64,000 nt of DNA from Liolophura sinensis (GCF_032854445.1 NC_088300.1:63464984-63528983), one strand, 5' to 3'. Shown: positions 21,160-34,127, counted from the first letter of the stretch. Made by a program: numbers and translations. Notes: generated by a model from the sequence alone, not told the origin.

Positions 21160-22000
21160 ATATCTTCTTTAAATGGAAATGTTGGAACTGTTTCAGAACG
21201 CTCTTCACCAGATAAGCATTATTGACCGTGAAACATCGTTGCGGGTACTCTAGTCGTACAAAAACTTCTTATGTATTCAGAATAGGGCACTTTTATGATG
21301 GTGGGGTTTTCTTGCCGAAGGATAATCTAGTTACGCCAACTGTTTTACCGCGCCAACTCACCAGTCACGAGTCCATCTTTTTGCCAACAAGTATTACAGT
21401 ACTATACCAAAGTCAACATGTTCTAGCTAGTGGTTACACAAAGTGAGAAATGTAAGTTAACACGACAAAAAAGTGGAAATTTCAAGTAAAGATCTCTCGA
21501 GATTAATAACGTATGGAGTTCGCTTCAGTCAACATCGGTTGTAATGTAATCAGATTCAAGCTGTCGTCTGCTATTGGCAGGGAACAGTTGCAATTGATCG
21601 GATACAAGTCCTAGAAACATGTAAGATCAGATGTTACCTGTGGCCTTTCTCATGGAAACTTAATCACGTCCCCTCAGCCTGTTCAACGATGTGCTGCGCG
21701 GAGAAAGCAGAACACACGGGTCAATGGTAACAATCTGTTACCATTGACGTTACACCATACTATCTTGCCCTGCTAAGCCTCACAACAACTGATGCTGTTG
21801 TTATTTGCAGGGAAAGTGATTAATTAGATACAATCTGCATTATTGATTAGATTACATACTTCTCCTTCTTGATCAATCCACTTCACGGTCAGTTTCACAA
21901 CAGACTGGAGGACCCGTATAACTCACCCTCGATGTCTAGTTCAAGCCCTCCAAGTACAGAAAGGCTTAGCCCTAGATTTGTGCAATTAGTCGTTTTCGTG
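21160..22000 (-). repeat. Inverted copy of part of the 12-14 kb repeat unit (piece 1)
   Basis: The minus strand matches unit A at about 35.8-37.2 kb and unit B at 47.65-49.4 kb. Near 21180-21225 it has the reverse of the CGGTCAATAATGCT block (also at 37190 and 49375). At 21860-21995 it has the reverse of the block around AATTAGTCCACAAATCTAGG-like sequence and the GACATCGAGTGT segment. Several internal gaps separate the matching blocks. Confidence 0.65.
21720..21748. repeat. Perfect 13-bp hairpin with 3-nt loop
   Basis: GTCAATGGTAACA at 21720-21732, loop ATC, then TGTTACCATTGAC at 21736-21748. It is an exact inverted repeat in otherwise diverged repeat sequence. Role unknown. Confidence 0.9.
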
Positions 22001-22199
22001 AGTCCAATATTACCCTGTCATGAGTCGTTAGTATGGCACGTTAAAAATTCATTGTTATGTGAAACTGTTACTTTTGCATATGGCTGAAGCCTGATATTCG
22101 GTTGTTGGGCGGATTCGAATGCTCGAATCCACTTTTCGGTGTCCATATTTCGGCATTATGCCATGGGGCTTGCAGGTAACTACAGTGAATGTATATAAC

Positions 22200-22315
22200 A
22201 CGGTGTAACAGGGATTCTAATGGGTTCTACCGGGTTCTTCTCGTTTTCGTCAATCCATAAACCTGACCGCCCTCGTATAAATAAAGTTTGACGTAAAAAC
22301 CGAAATAAAACAAAG
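22200..22315 (+). repeat. SINE tail, family C
   Basis: CCATAAACCTGACCGCCCTC, then GTATAAATAAAGTTTGACG and a CGAAATAAAAC end, resemble the 3' half of the family C copies at 5410-5625 and 29110-29285. The span 22316-23619 has no recognised feature. Confidence 0.55.
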
Positions 22316-23619
22316 AAATTACATTATTGTATCAACGATTACTATTACAACTCTACTTCAAACCATATACACATTTCTCGTACAAGACCTTAACTTGTTC
22401 CACTTTTTATCTCTATATTCAAACCCAGAATTGCCTTGGGCGGGGATCATCTAATCTTGGTTCTAATGTAATCGCCTATATACAGCACGTTACAGATCCG
22501 TACAGTTCGTGTCCAATATTGTCCTTGGCTACCGTCGCAGATGTGGCCCGAAGTTTTAATAAAATCTACCCATAAGGAGCGATGGCAGGCGGCATAGCAG
22601 GGGGATAGTGAGGGATTGTCTCAAACACTTGTGGAAAAATTAGCGATCATGTTGTGGTAATACTCATAGCGATTTATCGCACTGATCCCATGGCCTGAAT
22701 TAAAGAACACGCAATATATAACAAACAGGTTTCACTATAAAGCTATGTATGCCAATATCCGAGGTCTTGAAACGTTCCAGAGCTAGTTATTTGTCTTATT
22801 CCGCCCACGTATCAGAAATGCATTGATTTGTCCAACGTTAGAGCGTCACAACCAGTAATTCACCTGCGAAAAAATCCCTGTTAACGAGAGAAGCTAAAAC
22901 ACAGCTAAACTAACAGTAATAACAGGGAACAATTAATAGTTCCACAAGAATTCAAATTTTTTGGGGCGGGTTGATTTGGAAAGCATACAGGACTTTGAGA
23001 TAAATTCAGGTTATTTATATAATCCGATTCTTGCGTAACGCCATCCGGGGTATTGCTTGACAATCACTACTATGGTACAGGAAACCGGCATGCCAAGTAT
23101 AAACTCCTGACTTTGGTAGCACTATACCTGACTTTTGGGTAAAATTGATTGTTGAGGCGTTCGGTCGTACCAATATGGCGCGCAAGTATGTAAATTGTCA
23201 GTAATTTGCCAAGTTCCTCCAAACATATTATTGAGATATATTATTATTAGACATCAGCCTGTTATTCAGCCACTTACTTGTGCCTCAGGTCGGGAATGTA
23301 GCATGCTCAGTTAAACAATGGCGACATCGGAGACGCCAGAGGACGCCTTGATTTATGTGAAATATAACAAACAATCAAGATCAATGTTACTAAAGTATGG
23401 AGTCTACATCCTCATGACAATATCCGGTCTTACTTTCAGCGATATTCTTGGAGAATGTCTTACTCATAAGCACACATTAACGTCAAACACAGGATAACTA
23501 ACTTGATTCCAGTTCATGTTATTTTCCGGGGCCAAGCTGTGTACTCCTGATAGATTGGACCATGAAGAAAGATTTACTCATTTCTCTCAGTTCTGCTCGC
23601 CTGAACGCGTTGTATCGTC

Positions 23620-23860
23620 TTAAGGGGTTGTCTCAAATAAACCACTTATTTATGATCGATCACTGCTTAACACAGCTAGTCTCGATTCTGTTCGAAAGGA
23701 AACCCGTCTGCAGATGCAAGACGCTATTGTAGTCCGTAGAAAACAAGTTGTCTCCAACGTTGTTTGTAGGAGCCTGAAGAAAAGAGATAGACCTCGATTA
23801 GCGAAATGATACCCTGTCATGTCAAGTCTTTTGTACGTGGGGTTATTATATAACCCCCCC
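23620..23860 (-). repeat. Inverted copy of part of the 12-14 kb repeat unit (piece 2)
   Basis: The minus strand matches 60150-60370 in unit B and 46080-46310 in unit A. At the left is CTTATTTATGATCGATCACT (reverse of AGTGATCGATCATAAATAGG); at the right is GTACGTGGGGTTATTATATA (reverse of the ATAACCCCACGTAC block). The frame at 23650-23958 is not maintained in the other copies. Confidence 0.75.
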
Positions 23861-24019
23861 CCCCTCTGTAAATGCACAGTAAACCCACAGACGTGTTCAT
23901 TCAGTTGTGGAAAACCATCGAGCGCGCGCGTTCTGACTGATAGCGTGATTGTTTTCACTTACATGATGGCGGTTCAGTTTTATTTGTGGACAAAACACGA
24001 ATGGGGTAAACCATAGTCA

Positions 24020-24106
24020 TGTGACAAGTTACCGCCGAAATTCCCCACGTGTGACGCAAGAGTACGGCGTAAAACACCAATAAAATAAATAAATAAATAA
24101 ATAAAT
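24020..24106 (+). repeat. SINE tail with AAAT microsatellite
   Basis: AGAGTACGGCGTAAAACACC, then AATAAAATAAATAAATAAAT, is the family A 3' end. The body upstream is unrecognisable. Confidence 0.7.
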
Positions 24107-24814
24107 ATGTTCATGGAATTTTGACTAACATCAAACCGCTCATTGCTGTCCTTGAAAAGAAAAGACAATTAGGTCTACTTTAATCACTCGGTTACAGCCA
24201 TCTCTCCGAAGACATAGTTTGGCTGTGCTTTTACACCAGGAGGTTGGACAATTACCTGAAGAAGAACGGTTGTTTTCGACAGGACAACCTCAGGTTTTCG
24301 CTGTCCAGAAACAAAACTTCAGTCGTGCAAAAAAGTTGGTCCACAATGATAAACATTGGGCCATCGAGGCAAAGCGTCGCTCTCACCGTGGCCGAGTTCT
24401 AAATGAAAATGCCAGTAAATATAAAATGACAATGGATGATAGTAGTAATGTATAACACTTTCTACACAGTACCGGAGGCTTGGCAGAAAGTTAAAATGAC
24501 ATGAAACAGTTGTTTGTGTCTTTTGCAATTACACCTGCTGACAAAAATTATGAAATCTGGCCGCCTTCTAAAGTGAAAAAGAAGTCAAGAAATTTTTGAA
24601 AAACAGCCAACAATCTTGGTTGCTATCTAAGTCTTTAACAAGACCACCAACACAGAAATGTAACATACCGATACTGTATGAAGCAAGAAAAGAGCACATA
24701 TATTTGGATCGATTTGTTACAAGGCTAAATGCATGGACCTGGAGAAAAATTTATATTACTCAAAAGCTGGTAAAAGCCAGAGGCTTTCCATGCCAAGGTA
24801 GCCGTTAACAAATG

Positions 24815-25180
24815 GCGCCTGATGATGGCAAACCACAAAGTGTGTTGGCCTATAATGGTATCGGCAGGGCCCCATCTTTCGTAAAGCTACTTGTTTGATA
24901 TTAAATTATAGCTCACTGAAAGCCGTCCAGTGATAGCCCCTAAATCAATCGTCTGTGGACAGACTGTAGTCTTACCGCTAGCATTCTCTGTCTTCATCAC
25001 ACCCTTCTCCTTATCACAGAAAAAAACACGCTTTATTGGTGTCCTTGAAGCATTCTTAATTTCAAATTTACATCCTGGTCGAGAAGAGCACTGGTATTAA
25101 AGACATTTCACAGTGATACTTCCAGGCTAACAATCTGTGAGGTGGTACTTTTACAACATCTGTAGTCTGATTATTGCTAT
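24815..25180 (-). repeat. Dispersed repeat R1, copy 2 (in the inverted unit)
   Basis: GCGCCTGATGATGGCAAACC, then TATAGCTCACTGAAAGCCG, AATCGTCTGTGGACAGAC and CACACCCTTCTCCTTATCAC, are the reverse of the blocks at 44740-45140 and 58905-59290. Its position after the piece at 23620-23860 follows the order expected for an inverted copy of the unit. Confidence 0.85.
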
Positions 25181-25299
25181 ATAACATGAAATACTCACTG
25201 TTTTGGTTTGTTCATGATGGCATAGGCTGCACTGGACGAATTTCTAAGACTCCGCCATACCAAATTTTAACAGAGCAATATGTACCTAGAAATGAATTT

Positions 25300-26040
25300 T
25301 CGTTATGAATGAAGTATCACTCTTTCATTTCCCTACGTTTATGCATTGTTAACAGTTAAGGGGTAGAAATTTGGAAATGTGAAGAGTACCTCTGGAGATG
25401 GATGTTCTAAGCTGAAATTTTGCAACAATACTTGTAGTGCCTTCTTTCTAACGTACATGGTTATTAACACGTTTGTCGTATATGTTGTAACACTTTATAT
25501 CCACATAAAGACGAACTTCCGCAATGCCAAGATGGTAAGGTGCAGTTTTACTTCGTTGACATTGTGTTTCTCAAAATTATTCTCATACTTTATATTAATC
25601 GACAAAACAGACATTACGACGTAATTTTGACGAATTTTTATCTCTCTTGCTAGCAACAAAAAACAGATAACCATTAATGTGGTAGACAAATACAGAAATA
25701 TATAAACTCCCAATCTGTGCTGTGAAGAAATAGGTTGGCAATATTTAACATCTTTCCATAACGAAATTCTACGACCGAGGAACGTCATTACTAATTATCC
25801 AATTATCGCAGCAACATTTCTGAATCTATGACAGTGTTCCTCCCAAAGGATTTCAATTTCTGGCCGTAAACAGGATATAGTAACAATGGCAAATCTACAA
25901 AACAGCCTTCAGCCTGGAGTATTTCAATACACTTACCAGAGATTTTTATCATATAATGATAGAACAAGATCTGACATGGACAATACCACAGCGTCTTCCA
26001 AGTACCTCTTCGACTCATCTGTACAAAAGTAATCACTGCA
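25300..26040 (-). repeat. Inverted copy of part of the 12-14 kb repeat unit (piece 3)
   Basis: The minus strand matches unit B at about 58.1-58.8 kb: TTGTTGCAAAATTTCAGC near 25430, ATTAATGGTTATCTG near 25675, and CATGTCAGATCTTGTTCTAT near 25975. The order of blocks is that of unit B reversed. The open frames 25495-25788 and 25803-26036 run through these blocks without being conserved. Confidence 0.75.
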
Positions 26041-28349
26041 ACTTTATTTTGGTAACGCTAACAAGTCGCCCTTGTAGTTTTTTCTTGACTTAATACTGAT
26101 TGTTCTTGAAATTAGCGGCGCCAAGGGACAAATCTATTAGACACCAGCTATGCACAAAAATCGATATAACATTATTCTATCATTCAAATCTCCAGATTCT
26201 ACACTTAAATTATGTTCGTTCTGTATTGTATTGTAGACTCTATCGGCAAATATAAGCTACAGCTAATCATGCAAATTACATTTATAGCAACAAAGCACTC
26301 TCAATCCCATTAAAGTAAAAAAAATTTAAGCAAATTTATGTTGCAAAGTTTGTCTTTAAATTGCTGTTTACAATAATACTATGTTAACCAGTCCAACGTA
26401 AAAATACACTGAATTTGAACCGTCTGCCTATCTTCATACCATGAAGATCTGCCGGGTTAATCTATTCAAAAGCCCTGCAAAGCATTGGCAAATTCAGCCG
26501 GGCCACTACCCACTGCGTGCTTTACAGAAGCAATGGTATGGTTTGATCGATATTTATCCAAACGTGTACACCTCTTAATTAGAACCCAGAAATCATATAT
26601 GTGAAACAGCTTTACAACAAATACATGTAATATGAAAGATAACGGAGTTGCATTAGATCCTTAAAACGTGTGTACAGCATGGCGACGTGGGCGACACGAT
26701 GATCGATTTTCTCTCACATACCTGCCACCGAAGATTTCGTTTTCGTTTGGCTGTATTTTGGGATCATCAGTTAGCATTTGCTTGTAGTAGACCTATATAC
26801 CAGGATGAATTAACAAGTCTCATTCGACTACATGTATCAATACTTCGTATAATCGAAAGGCTTTTAGACTATATGTGTTATTGTATTTTCTGCCACCATG
26901 GGCATGGAATTTTCTCGAAATTAGTTCAAAAAGTATAACGATTGTCTCCTGTGGTCTGTGTTGTACACGTAGAGAGGCCCCATATGTTTGCTGGTTGTGT
27001 ACTGCCGTGAACTCATCAGGTCAACGGTGGCTCGATCGTAGTGGAGTAGATTTTCTGATGTTTGATCACCAAATTCTATAGTTTTACTTCGTTTTATATT
27101 ATCAGAATAAGTTCAGGGGACATGGGATTATCTACCTGCAGTTTGACTTGCGATCTGTTTATTAATTTCGATCTACTTTAATAATCCCAGGTTTATGATA
27201 TCATTGTGATGATTCATAACAATGCAGTTAGGGATCATCACAATGCAGTTACATGCTATCAGCAGTCACGTTACAAACCCGGAGAAAGTGATCAGACATC
27301 AGTGTCCTCAGAAGTGAGCAAAGGCTATATTTGAAATGCTATCTGCTTGTTTTGTTTGTCAGTCAAAAACTCGCGCATCGAATCGTGAAATCTGTTTGCG
27401 TTCTTTTCACAGAATTACACATGTGGTGAAGAACATTAACTTTGTTATTCCTGATCTCACCATTTCGTAGACACATTCTATATATTCTGCCAGCGTAGCG
27501 TGCTCAGCAGGAGTAAATCACATTAGATTCGCATTTATCTCTACTCTTTGACTATTCGAATGCTCATAATTCCTTGGAACTGGGCGAGTCATCTATAATG
27601 ATGTTATCTTACGCTTATGTGAGTCAGCATCTCCTCCCCGATCCTTGCTGGAAGAGCATACATTCTCGCAGTTTGGAAACACTGTTAAATGTACACTGAA
27701 GTACTACATTTCTCCTAAAGTTTAACTCTTTACAAGTGCCAAATGTTGCTTTCTTCCACCTGATTCAACCACCTTAAATATAGGGTCAGTTTTTATGTGA
27801 AGCTTGATTAATTTCTTACGACAAAGACTTAAACGTGACATCAAAAGTATCATTTTAAGATATCGATGTACTTGTGAAAGTGCATGTTTACATATCAAAC
27901 TTCAGGTGAAATACAGTAAGGGGGAATGTAAATCGGAGATTGTATCCGGCATTTCTGCATCAGGTGTTTTGTATTTTATTTGCCCCCAAAACGATATTAT
28001 TTGTGACCTTGTGGTAAAGGTGTATTTATACCTTAGCGAATCACTAAATTTACAGACTGTGCATCAAACGAGCTATGGTATTATTAAAGACCCATTATAG
28101 ACTTACAGTGACAATGAGCTGCATCATTTCCGACCGTTTGGTTAAATTTCACACACCAGATTTTCGGTTCAAACGTGTTGGCAGGAATGTCAAGTTTATC
28201 AGTTTTTTAACAGGTGCCGTTTTCAAGAAGGTTTCACATGTACATGTGTTCGGCGGTCAATTTTATAGATAGGGGAAATTGGAATACCGAGAACAAACCA
28301 GGGATATATGGCAATTAACTCAGGAACTTTTCATTATATGACTTCTAGG
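26041..28349. other. Non-coding stretch with no recognised feature
   Basis: Scattered AT-rich frames only (for example 27804-28100). A short direct repeat (CACAATGCAGTTA type) lies near 27220-27252. More of the inverted unit may be present here but I could not follow it by eye. Confidence 0.4.
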
Positions 28350-28420
28350 TTATAAATTAGGTAAAAAAATAATGCAGTGATGTTATTTACAATTTATTAG
28401 ACGTCTCTGGTCTTCCATCA
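28350..28420 (+). repeat. Dispersed repeat R2, fragment
   Basis: AATAATGCAGTGATGTTATT, then TACAATTTATTAGACGTCTC, match the R2 copies at 13590 and 48830. Boundaries uncertain. Confidence 0.5.
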
Positions 28421-29109
28421 TTGATCTTGAGCCCCAGACGAAACCAGCGTCCTTTGCCATGTACATGTACGTGACAAACCTCATGGCCAAAGGGCACAGT
28501 CCAACTAGCGGAAACTTTATGCGACACAGTAATTTAGTGGTCGAGTCTTGATTGTCCTCTAAGACAACCAATTAGATGACTCGACAAGCGAGGGCGTTCT
28601 GATTTAGGCTTAGCACAGTCTTCCGTCTAGACAAAACCTGTAACAGCGCCAACCTTGACCTTTGTGTAAAGCTACTCAAGGGATGGCGAAAAATCAAGAC
28701 TTTGGCATTTATCTAGTGAACATGTAACAATTCACTTTGCATTGTTTCTAATAGCTGCTTTAAAGAATGTACTTGCTAAGACCTCTAAGAACTGATACTC
28801 ATAAGCTGTTCGGCAACACTGTAAAGGTCTATCACAAATCTTGAAGAGCGATTGTCGAATACTAAAAGGAGATAGATCTGATCAGCAGTATCTATCATCT
28901 GTTTTTTTACCTGTGGCTTCGATCGTAAATATACCACGCGGCTCTTTCCATCCGAAAAACACGGCATGAGAATCATCCGATAATACGATAATTTACTTCG
29001 TGCCTAGGTAAAAAGCCCTCGACGAAGCCTGCGTGACCGTTTGCACAGTTTCATCATCCATCTGAATAACAATATTTTCCACTTAAAGTATGTGTATATT
29101 TATTCGACA

Positions 29110-29248
29110 CAGGAAAGTTCTTCAGAAACTTGACAAAGGTTGGTGGTTTAACCCGGGCACTCCGGTTTCTTCCACCCATAAAACCGAAGAAGCCATCATA
29201 TCGGAAAAAATGAATATGGCGTTAAATAGCAATAAACAAATAATATTA

Positions 29249-29283
<35 letters not shown>

Positions 29284-29285
29284 AT
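29110..29285 (+). repeat. SINE, family C, with AAAT microsatellite tail
   Basis: GGTTTAACCCGGGCACTCCG, TTCCACCCATAAAACCG and ATGGCGTTAAATAGCAATAA run into about 40 bp of (AAAT)n at 29244-29285. A second, less clear tail (GGGGTTAAACAACG, then AAATA repeats) follows at 29400-29450. Confidence 0.65.
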
Positions 29286-30059
29286 ACATGACCATGTATC
29301 TGTCATATTATAATGCTATGGTTAAAGCGCTCGCCTTTCAATCGATATATCACCCTCAATGAAGTTCAACCTGATCACCATCGTAAAGTTAAAATATCTG
29401 GAATATGGGGTTAAACAACGAAAAAATAAATAGATAGATAAATAAATATATAAATGTTTGTCACATTGTAATGTTTAGTCAAATATATATGAGTATAGCC
29501 ATGTTTAGTTTTCGCGTGGAAGTGGATGGTGAACTGACATGTATGACAATCGCACACATAGGGCAATGACACGGTAATAGTGACGTACAAAATATCGTAC
29601 GACAAATGTACGATAAAAAATGTTGTACCCTGCTCTGTGAAACTTGGCCCTGATGTCGTAATTTTGTGAACATCGATTAACATATCCGGTAAACTTCAAA
29701 ATCTAGTTGTATATGTTTCGAAACTATTTCTTAAGAGTAAGCCGATTTACATATTATAGTATTATATATAACTGATCAGGCTTGGCACCCTTATATGGGT
29801 AAGAATTATTAAGTTTTTACGCAAACACTACATAATTCTGGCTGATGCAAAAGCCACAGTTCATCTATAAAGCCGAGTTTATCTATCACTTAGTTATTTC
29901 TTAGTCATTTAACGGACTAAATTTGCTGCAAGCTGCACTAATCCGATTACTTGTTGTGTTAACTAGAATTAAAAAGTCGCCAAGACATTGCACCATTTTC
30001 TGGTACACCGTTACAGCACATATCTATCTGCTTGCCTGCACTTGCTTTTCTTTCGCTCT

Positions 30060-30310
30060 CAGGGTCTCCGTGTCCGAGTGGTTAACGTACACGCACAGCA
30101 CAATGACCCAGGAGCCTCTCACCGATGTAGACGCTAAGAGTTCAAGTCCATGTCTTCTGGGTTCCTTTCCATACATACAGGGTAATGTCTAACAGCAGCC
30201 TGCGGATGGCCTTGGCTCTGCCCAATTTCTTTCCACCTTAATGTTGGACGCCGTCGTGAGAGTGAAATTTTCTTGAGTACCGGTAAAGCATGAAACACCA
30301 ATCAGTTAAA
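30060..30310 (+). repeat. SINE, family A, near full length
   Basis: The head TCCGTGTCCGAGTGGTTAAC (A box) leads to AGAGTTCAAGTCCATGTC (B-box region). The body is AGCAGCCTGCGGATGG and the end is GCATGAAACACCAATCAG. It is diverged from the 4192-4448 copy and has no clear duplication. Confidence 0.85.
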
Positions 30311-32339
30311 TTGATCTTTTTTCTCACTAAACTTCTCTGCACTGAATCATTTTTTCTCCGAACTCACAAGGCAATATATCTAGAAGTTCTCACAGAGGAT
30401 ATGGACATTATTACTAAAGGACAAAAAAATTCAATCAAGCATTTAATGTAAGTGAAAATTAATACAACGTAGCCTGACGATCATTTATACCTGAGATTTA
30501 CCATCCTGACATGATGAATATGATTATTGTCTACTCGTGCCTTTCACAATAAGAGCTGAGCCTTGTGGTGTAAGCTGAGCTTGATGGATCGATTCTTCTT
30601 ACTGTTCAATCGCTAGTTTCAGATTGCGCATGCGACCGTGGATATGTCACTGTCACGTTTCACCACGATGCAATGTGGCCAACATTTTTGCAACTGAAAC
30701 CCTCAGTCAGGGGTTCAGCACTGACGTATAACCTATAATGAATTATGCGCGTTCCTGTGCGATTACTGAAAGGGAGACCTCAGTCTGGATATCCATCCAT
30801 TAGGATTACCCAGTGTGTTTAAGTATAACAATCTAAAGGTGAAAGATAAAAAGGTGAAAGGAAAGGAAAGGAAAGGAATCTACTGTTGAAAGTATAAGCT
30901 TTCCACATTTGATATCCTTACGCAATTATTCGTTTCTTTCTTCATTTTAACATTGGAGAGTTCTGTTGAATAATACAAGTGTTCCATAAATATCTTTCCA
31001 TTTGCCAAATTATCATCTCATTTACCGTCGCAAAATTAAAAAAAATTATCGTACGTCCAAAGTAAGCTGCCTGTTGAAGAGGTTCATTCCCTACTTAGCA
31101 CATGTGATCTCTTCAAAAATTACGGAAATACCTTTTGATACAAATATAAAATAAACTTAAATGCCTTGAGCTGTCACATTCTGCCGGCCTAGCAGACGCC
31201 ATTACTCCAGCGGAGACAGAACAGCAGCGATTTAACAGCTCAGTTCTGATTAGTGGAAAAACCGTTGGAATCTTAAAAGTTATATCATTAAGGAAGACAA
31301 CAGAAAACGGTATGGTTTATATGGGCTGAATCTTTATACTCGACTCTATCTGCGCTATCGGTTTACTTCAAGAAATAAGCGTATCGCCATGAGCGCTGAT
31401 CTTCACACGAAAAAGTTTATAAGAGATAAAAGGTAAAACAGGATGTCAACAGTTTGGTATTGATATCTTTTATCCTCTTATGCAAGTCATCTTGTTTCGT
31501 GACATGTCTTGCTATTTTCTCTGGGGCTAGCTGATTGTGGATGCTGCAACCCTTATCAGGTTTTAACCTCTCCCACTCTCCTATAATTGACCTACGACAG
31601 TCCTAAGGTTTTTCGAAGCATAATAAATGGAAGTCAGTTTTGTATGCAATAATTTGCGGTATTATCGAAAGATGAGATATATATTTTTGTATGGTGTAGA
31701 TAGTACAATGTGTTAAGTAATTTTAGTTATTCCAAGAGTATGTATCGTACATCTTCATCAGATTTCTACAGATACACTTCCTCCTTAGATTCCCAGTTCA
31801 CAAGGTATTCTATTACACCATAACTTTATCATGGGTTAAAATTTTAAAAAGACCGAAAAAATTCGATTTCGCCTGCCGTCCTTCACAGGAAGCGAGATTT
31901 ATTTCTTTATGTTTTTCAAGTGAATGATTATATCTATATAAAAACATACCAATTCATCGAATTTTTCAGTTGTCTAGATTCCAGGCCTATGTCTAAATTC
32001 AAAAGATTTTATTTTCTTTCGCCTATGATTGCCTGTACTGGTTAACGAGGCATTCCATTGCGTCATTAATTGTCAATAGATAGAAAAGTTTTGATTTCGC
32101 TTCACATCCTTCCCATCCTTTCTTTATATATTCCAAGTGAATGATTATTTTAAGGAAATTTTACCAGTTCAATAAATTGTCTTTCTGTCTAAATACAAAG
32201 ATTTCATGTCTTCTATATCTATTACTAAAGTGTTACATTTGCCACAGTTGATCGTTTCTCGACTTTTCCTGAAATGAAATGTTCCCGAGCTGAAATGATG
32301 TTCCGTCTGATTCTACTGTAACTTTAATTCAGGACGTAT
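30311..32339. other. Non-coding stretch with no recognised feature
   Basis: AT-rich sequence with one short GAAAG run (about 30840-30880). No open frame long enough to consider and no match to the repeats found elsewhere. Confidence 0.5.
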
Positions 32340-32425
32340 GTCAGGTGATATTTTTTCTCCATCTTTGAACTTGGTCAACATCTTATAAGTGAAATATTCT
32401 AAAGAACGCCATTAAACTACGGAAG
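32340..32425 (+). repeat. SINE tail fragment
   Basis: CTTATAAGTGAAATATTC, then TAAAGAACGCCATTAAACTA, is a decayed family A/C tail without an A-rich end. Confidence 0.5.
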
Positions 32426-33362
32426 CCGGATATGGACATTTCCTTCAGCCCCCAAATCCGATAAAAATAACAGTGTTAGCGCCTCCATTTTTTAATTCCT
32501 TCATAGCCTTTGTCAAATCAGGTCACATGATACTATAGAGATCAGGACAAAGAGGAAGAACATAAACGCATTACAGCCTCTTTTAAACAAAATAATCAGG
32601 TTATTGTCAGTGGAAAAGATTGAATATCAGGTGGAAAAACTGTTTAAAACATTTGATGTCTTGATGTCGGGGTTTAGCTGTATGATGTGGTTTAGTATGC
32701 GGCTTGATAAGTCACATTAGCAACTAGTTTGGTGGCATACCCACTTACCAAAAACTTCTCCCCACACATCTGAGTTTAAAAATTTAAAGGCGGATTTTTA
32801 TGCCAGAATACCCTGAAAGTGAAAACCTAAGCACCTGATAATCAAAGACTTCTTCTCAGACGTCAGATTTCATATTTCCCGATTGCTTAAACTGAATCGC
32901 CCGATCTGAAACAGCGGATCTCGAAATACCAAGATCTACACACCTGAACATAAAACACTTCAGAATCTTGCTGACAACAAGCACATGTTTGATTTTAAAC
33001 CAACTGTAGAATCCGAACCGCAAGATGTCACAAAATGTGAGCACATGAACACAAATAAATCAGATTTAAAGGCGTCATCCTGACCATGACAATAAAACAT
33101 CTGAATGGAAGCCTCAAAACACAAAGTCATCAGCACAGATTCAATAGTCAAAAATCACCAAACACCACTTAGCAAACAACTGTAAAGAAGTCTTGAATCA
33201 GGATAGCAAAGAGGTTACTCGATGGGCAATATTTACTTCTAATTATACTATCAGAAAATCTTTTAGGGCCATCAACATTCGTTTACTTCTAAATGATAGG
33301 CCAACATTACTGGTAGTGTGTAAAAATGCCTTGAACACTCTACAGTATATAATATTCGCTTC

Positions 33363-33645
33363 AAGTACACTTTTTGGTAGGAAGTACCACATACTGGTAC
33401 TTTTGGTAGGAAGTACCACATACTGGTACTTTTGGTAGGAAGTACCACACACTGGTACTTTTGGTAGGAAGTACCACACACTGGTACTTTTGGTAGGAAG
33501 TACCACATACTGGTACTTTTGGTAGGAAGTACCACATACTGGTACTTTTGGTAGGAAGTACCATACACTGGTACTTTTGGTAGGAAGTACCGCACACTGG
33601 TACTTTTGGTAGGAAGTACCACATACTAGTACTTTTGGTAGTACT
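33363..33645. repeat. 29-bp minisatellite, nine to ten nearly identical units
   Basis: The unit TACTTTTGGTAGGAAGTACC plus ACATACTGG is repeated with only a few C/T and A/G changes, so the array is young or homogenised. Each unit contains an imperfect hairpin (GGTACTT and AAGTACC around an 8-nt loop). Because 29 is not a multiple of three, all three minus-strand frames are open across it; these frames are artefacts. Confidence 0.95.
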
Positions 33646-33748
33646 GGTGATTTATCACAAGACTACAAGAGCAGCTGATAAGTGACCATACGTCATCGGC
33701 TTCAATTTACTTAAGTTACGATTTTATTTTAACTGTTCATGTCATTTG

Positions 33749-34000
33749 TGGGGGCCTCCGTGGCCGAGGGGAATAGCAAGCCATCACGGCGCAGTAATTC
33801 AGAAGCCGCCCACCAATGCTGTGAGTTCAAGTCCAGCTCATGCTGGTTTCATCTCCGGCCGTGCGTCGAAAGATCATTGCAGCAACATGCGGATAGTCGT
33901 GGGTTTCTCTCGGACTGCTCGGTTTCCTCCTACCATAATCTTGGCCACCGTCGCATAAGTGAAATATTCTTGAGAACGGCGAAAAAAACCCCCAATCATG
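33749..34000 (+). repeat. SINE, family A, near full length
   Basis: The head is GGGCCTCCGTGGCCGAGGGG, followed by the B-box region GAGTTCAAGTCCAGCTCATG. The body is AACATGCGGATAGTCGTGGG and the end is AAGTGAAATATTCTTGAG, then CGGCG and an A run. Target duplication not clear. Confidence 0.88.
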
Positions 34001-34082
34001 TAGGTCACACGTGGAAAAGTTCCTCAGTAGCTGTTTAGGTATGTGATTTATCCTGGGCACTCCAGTTGGCCTTAAACAAGAA

Positions 34083-34087
34083 TTTAA

Positions 34088-34127
<40 letters not shown>

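Noticed and set aside
33243-33624. Three overlapping minus-strand frames with repeated WYFLPKVP-type residues
   Set aside because: They arise from a 29-bp tandem repeat read in three frames. Identical units and the lack of any flanking coding signal make a protein implausible.
33363-33645. CRISPR-like array
   Set aside because: Units are directly adjacent without unique spacers and the genome is eukaryotic; it is a minisatellite.
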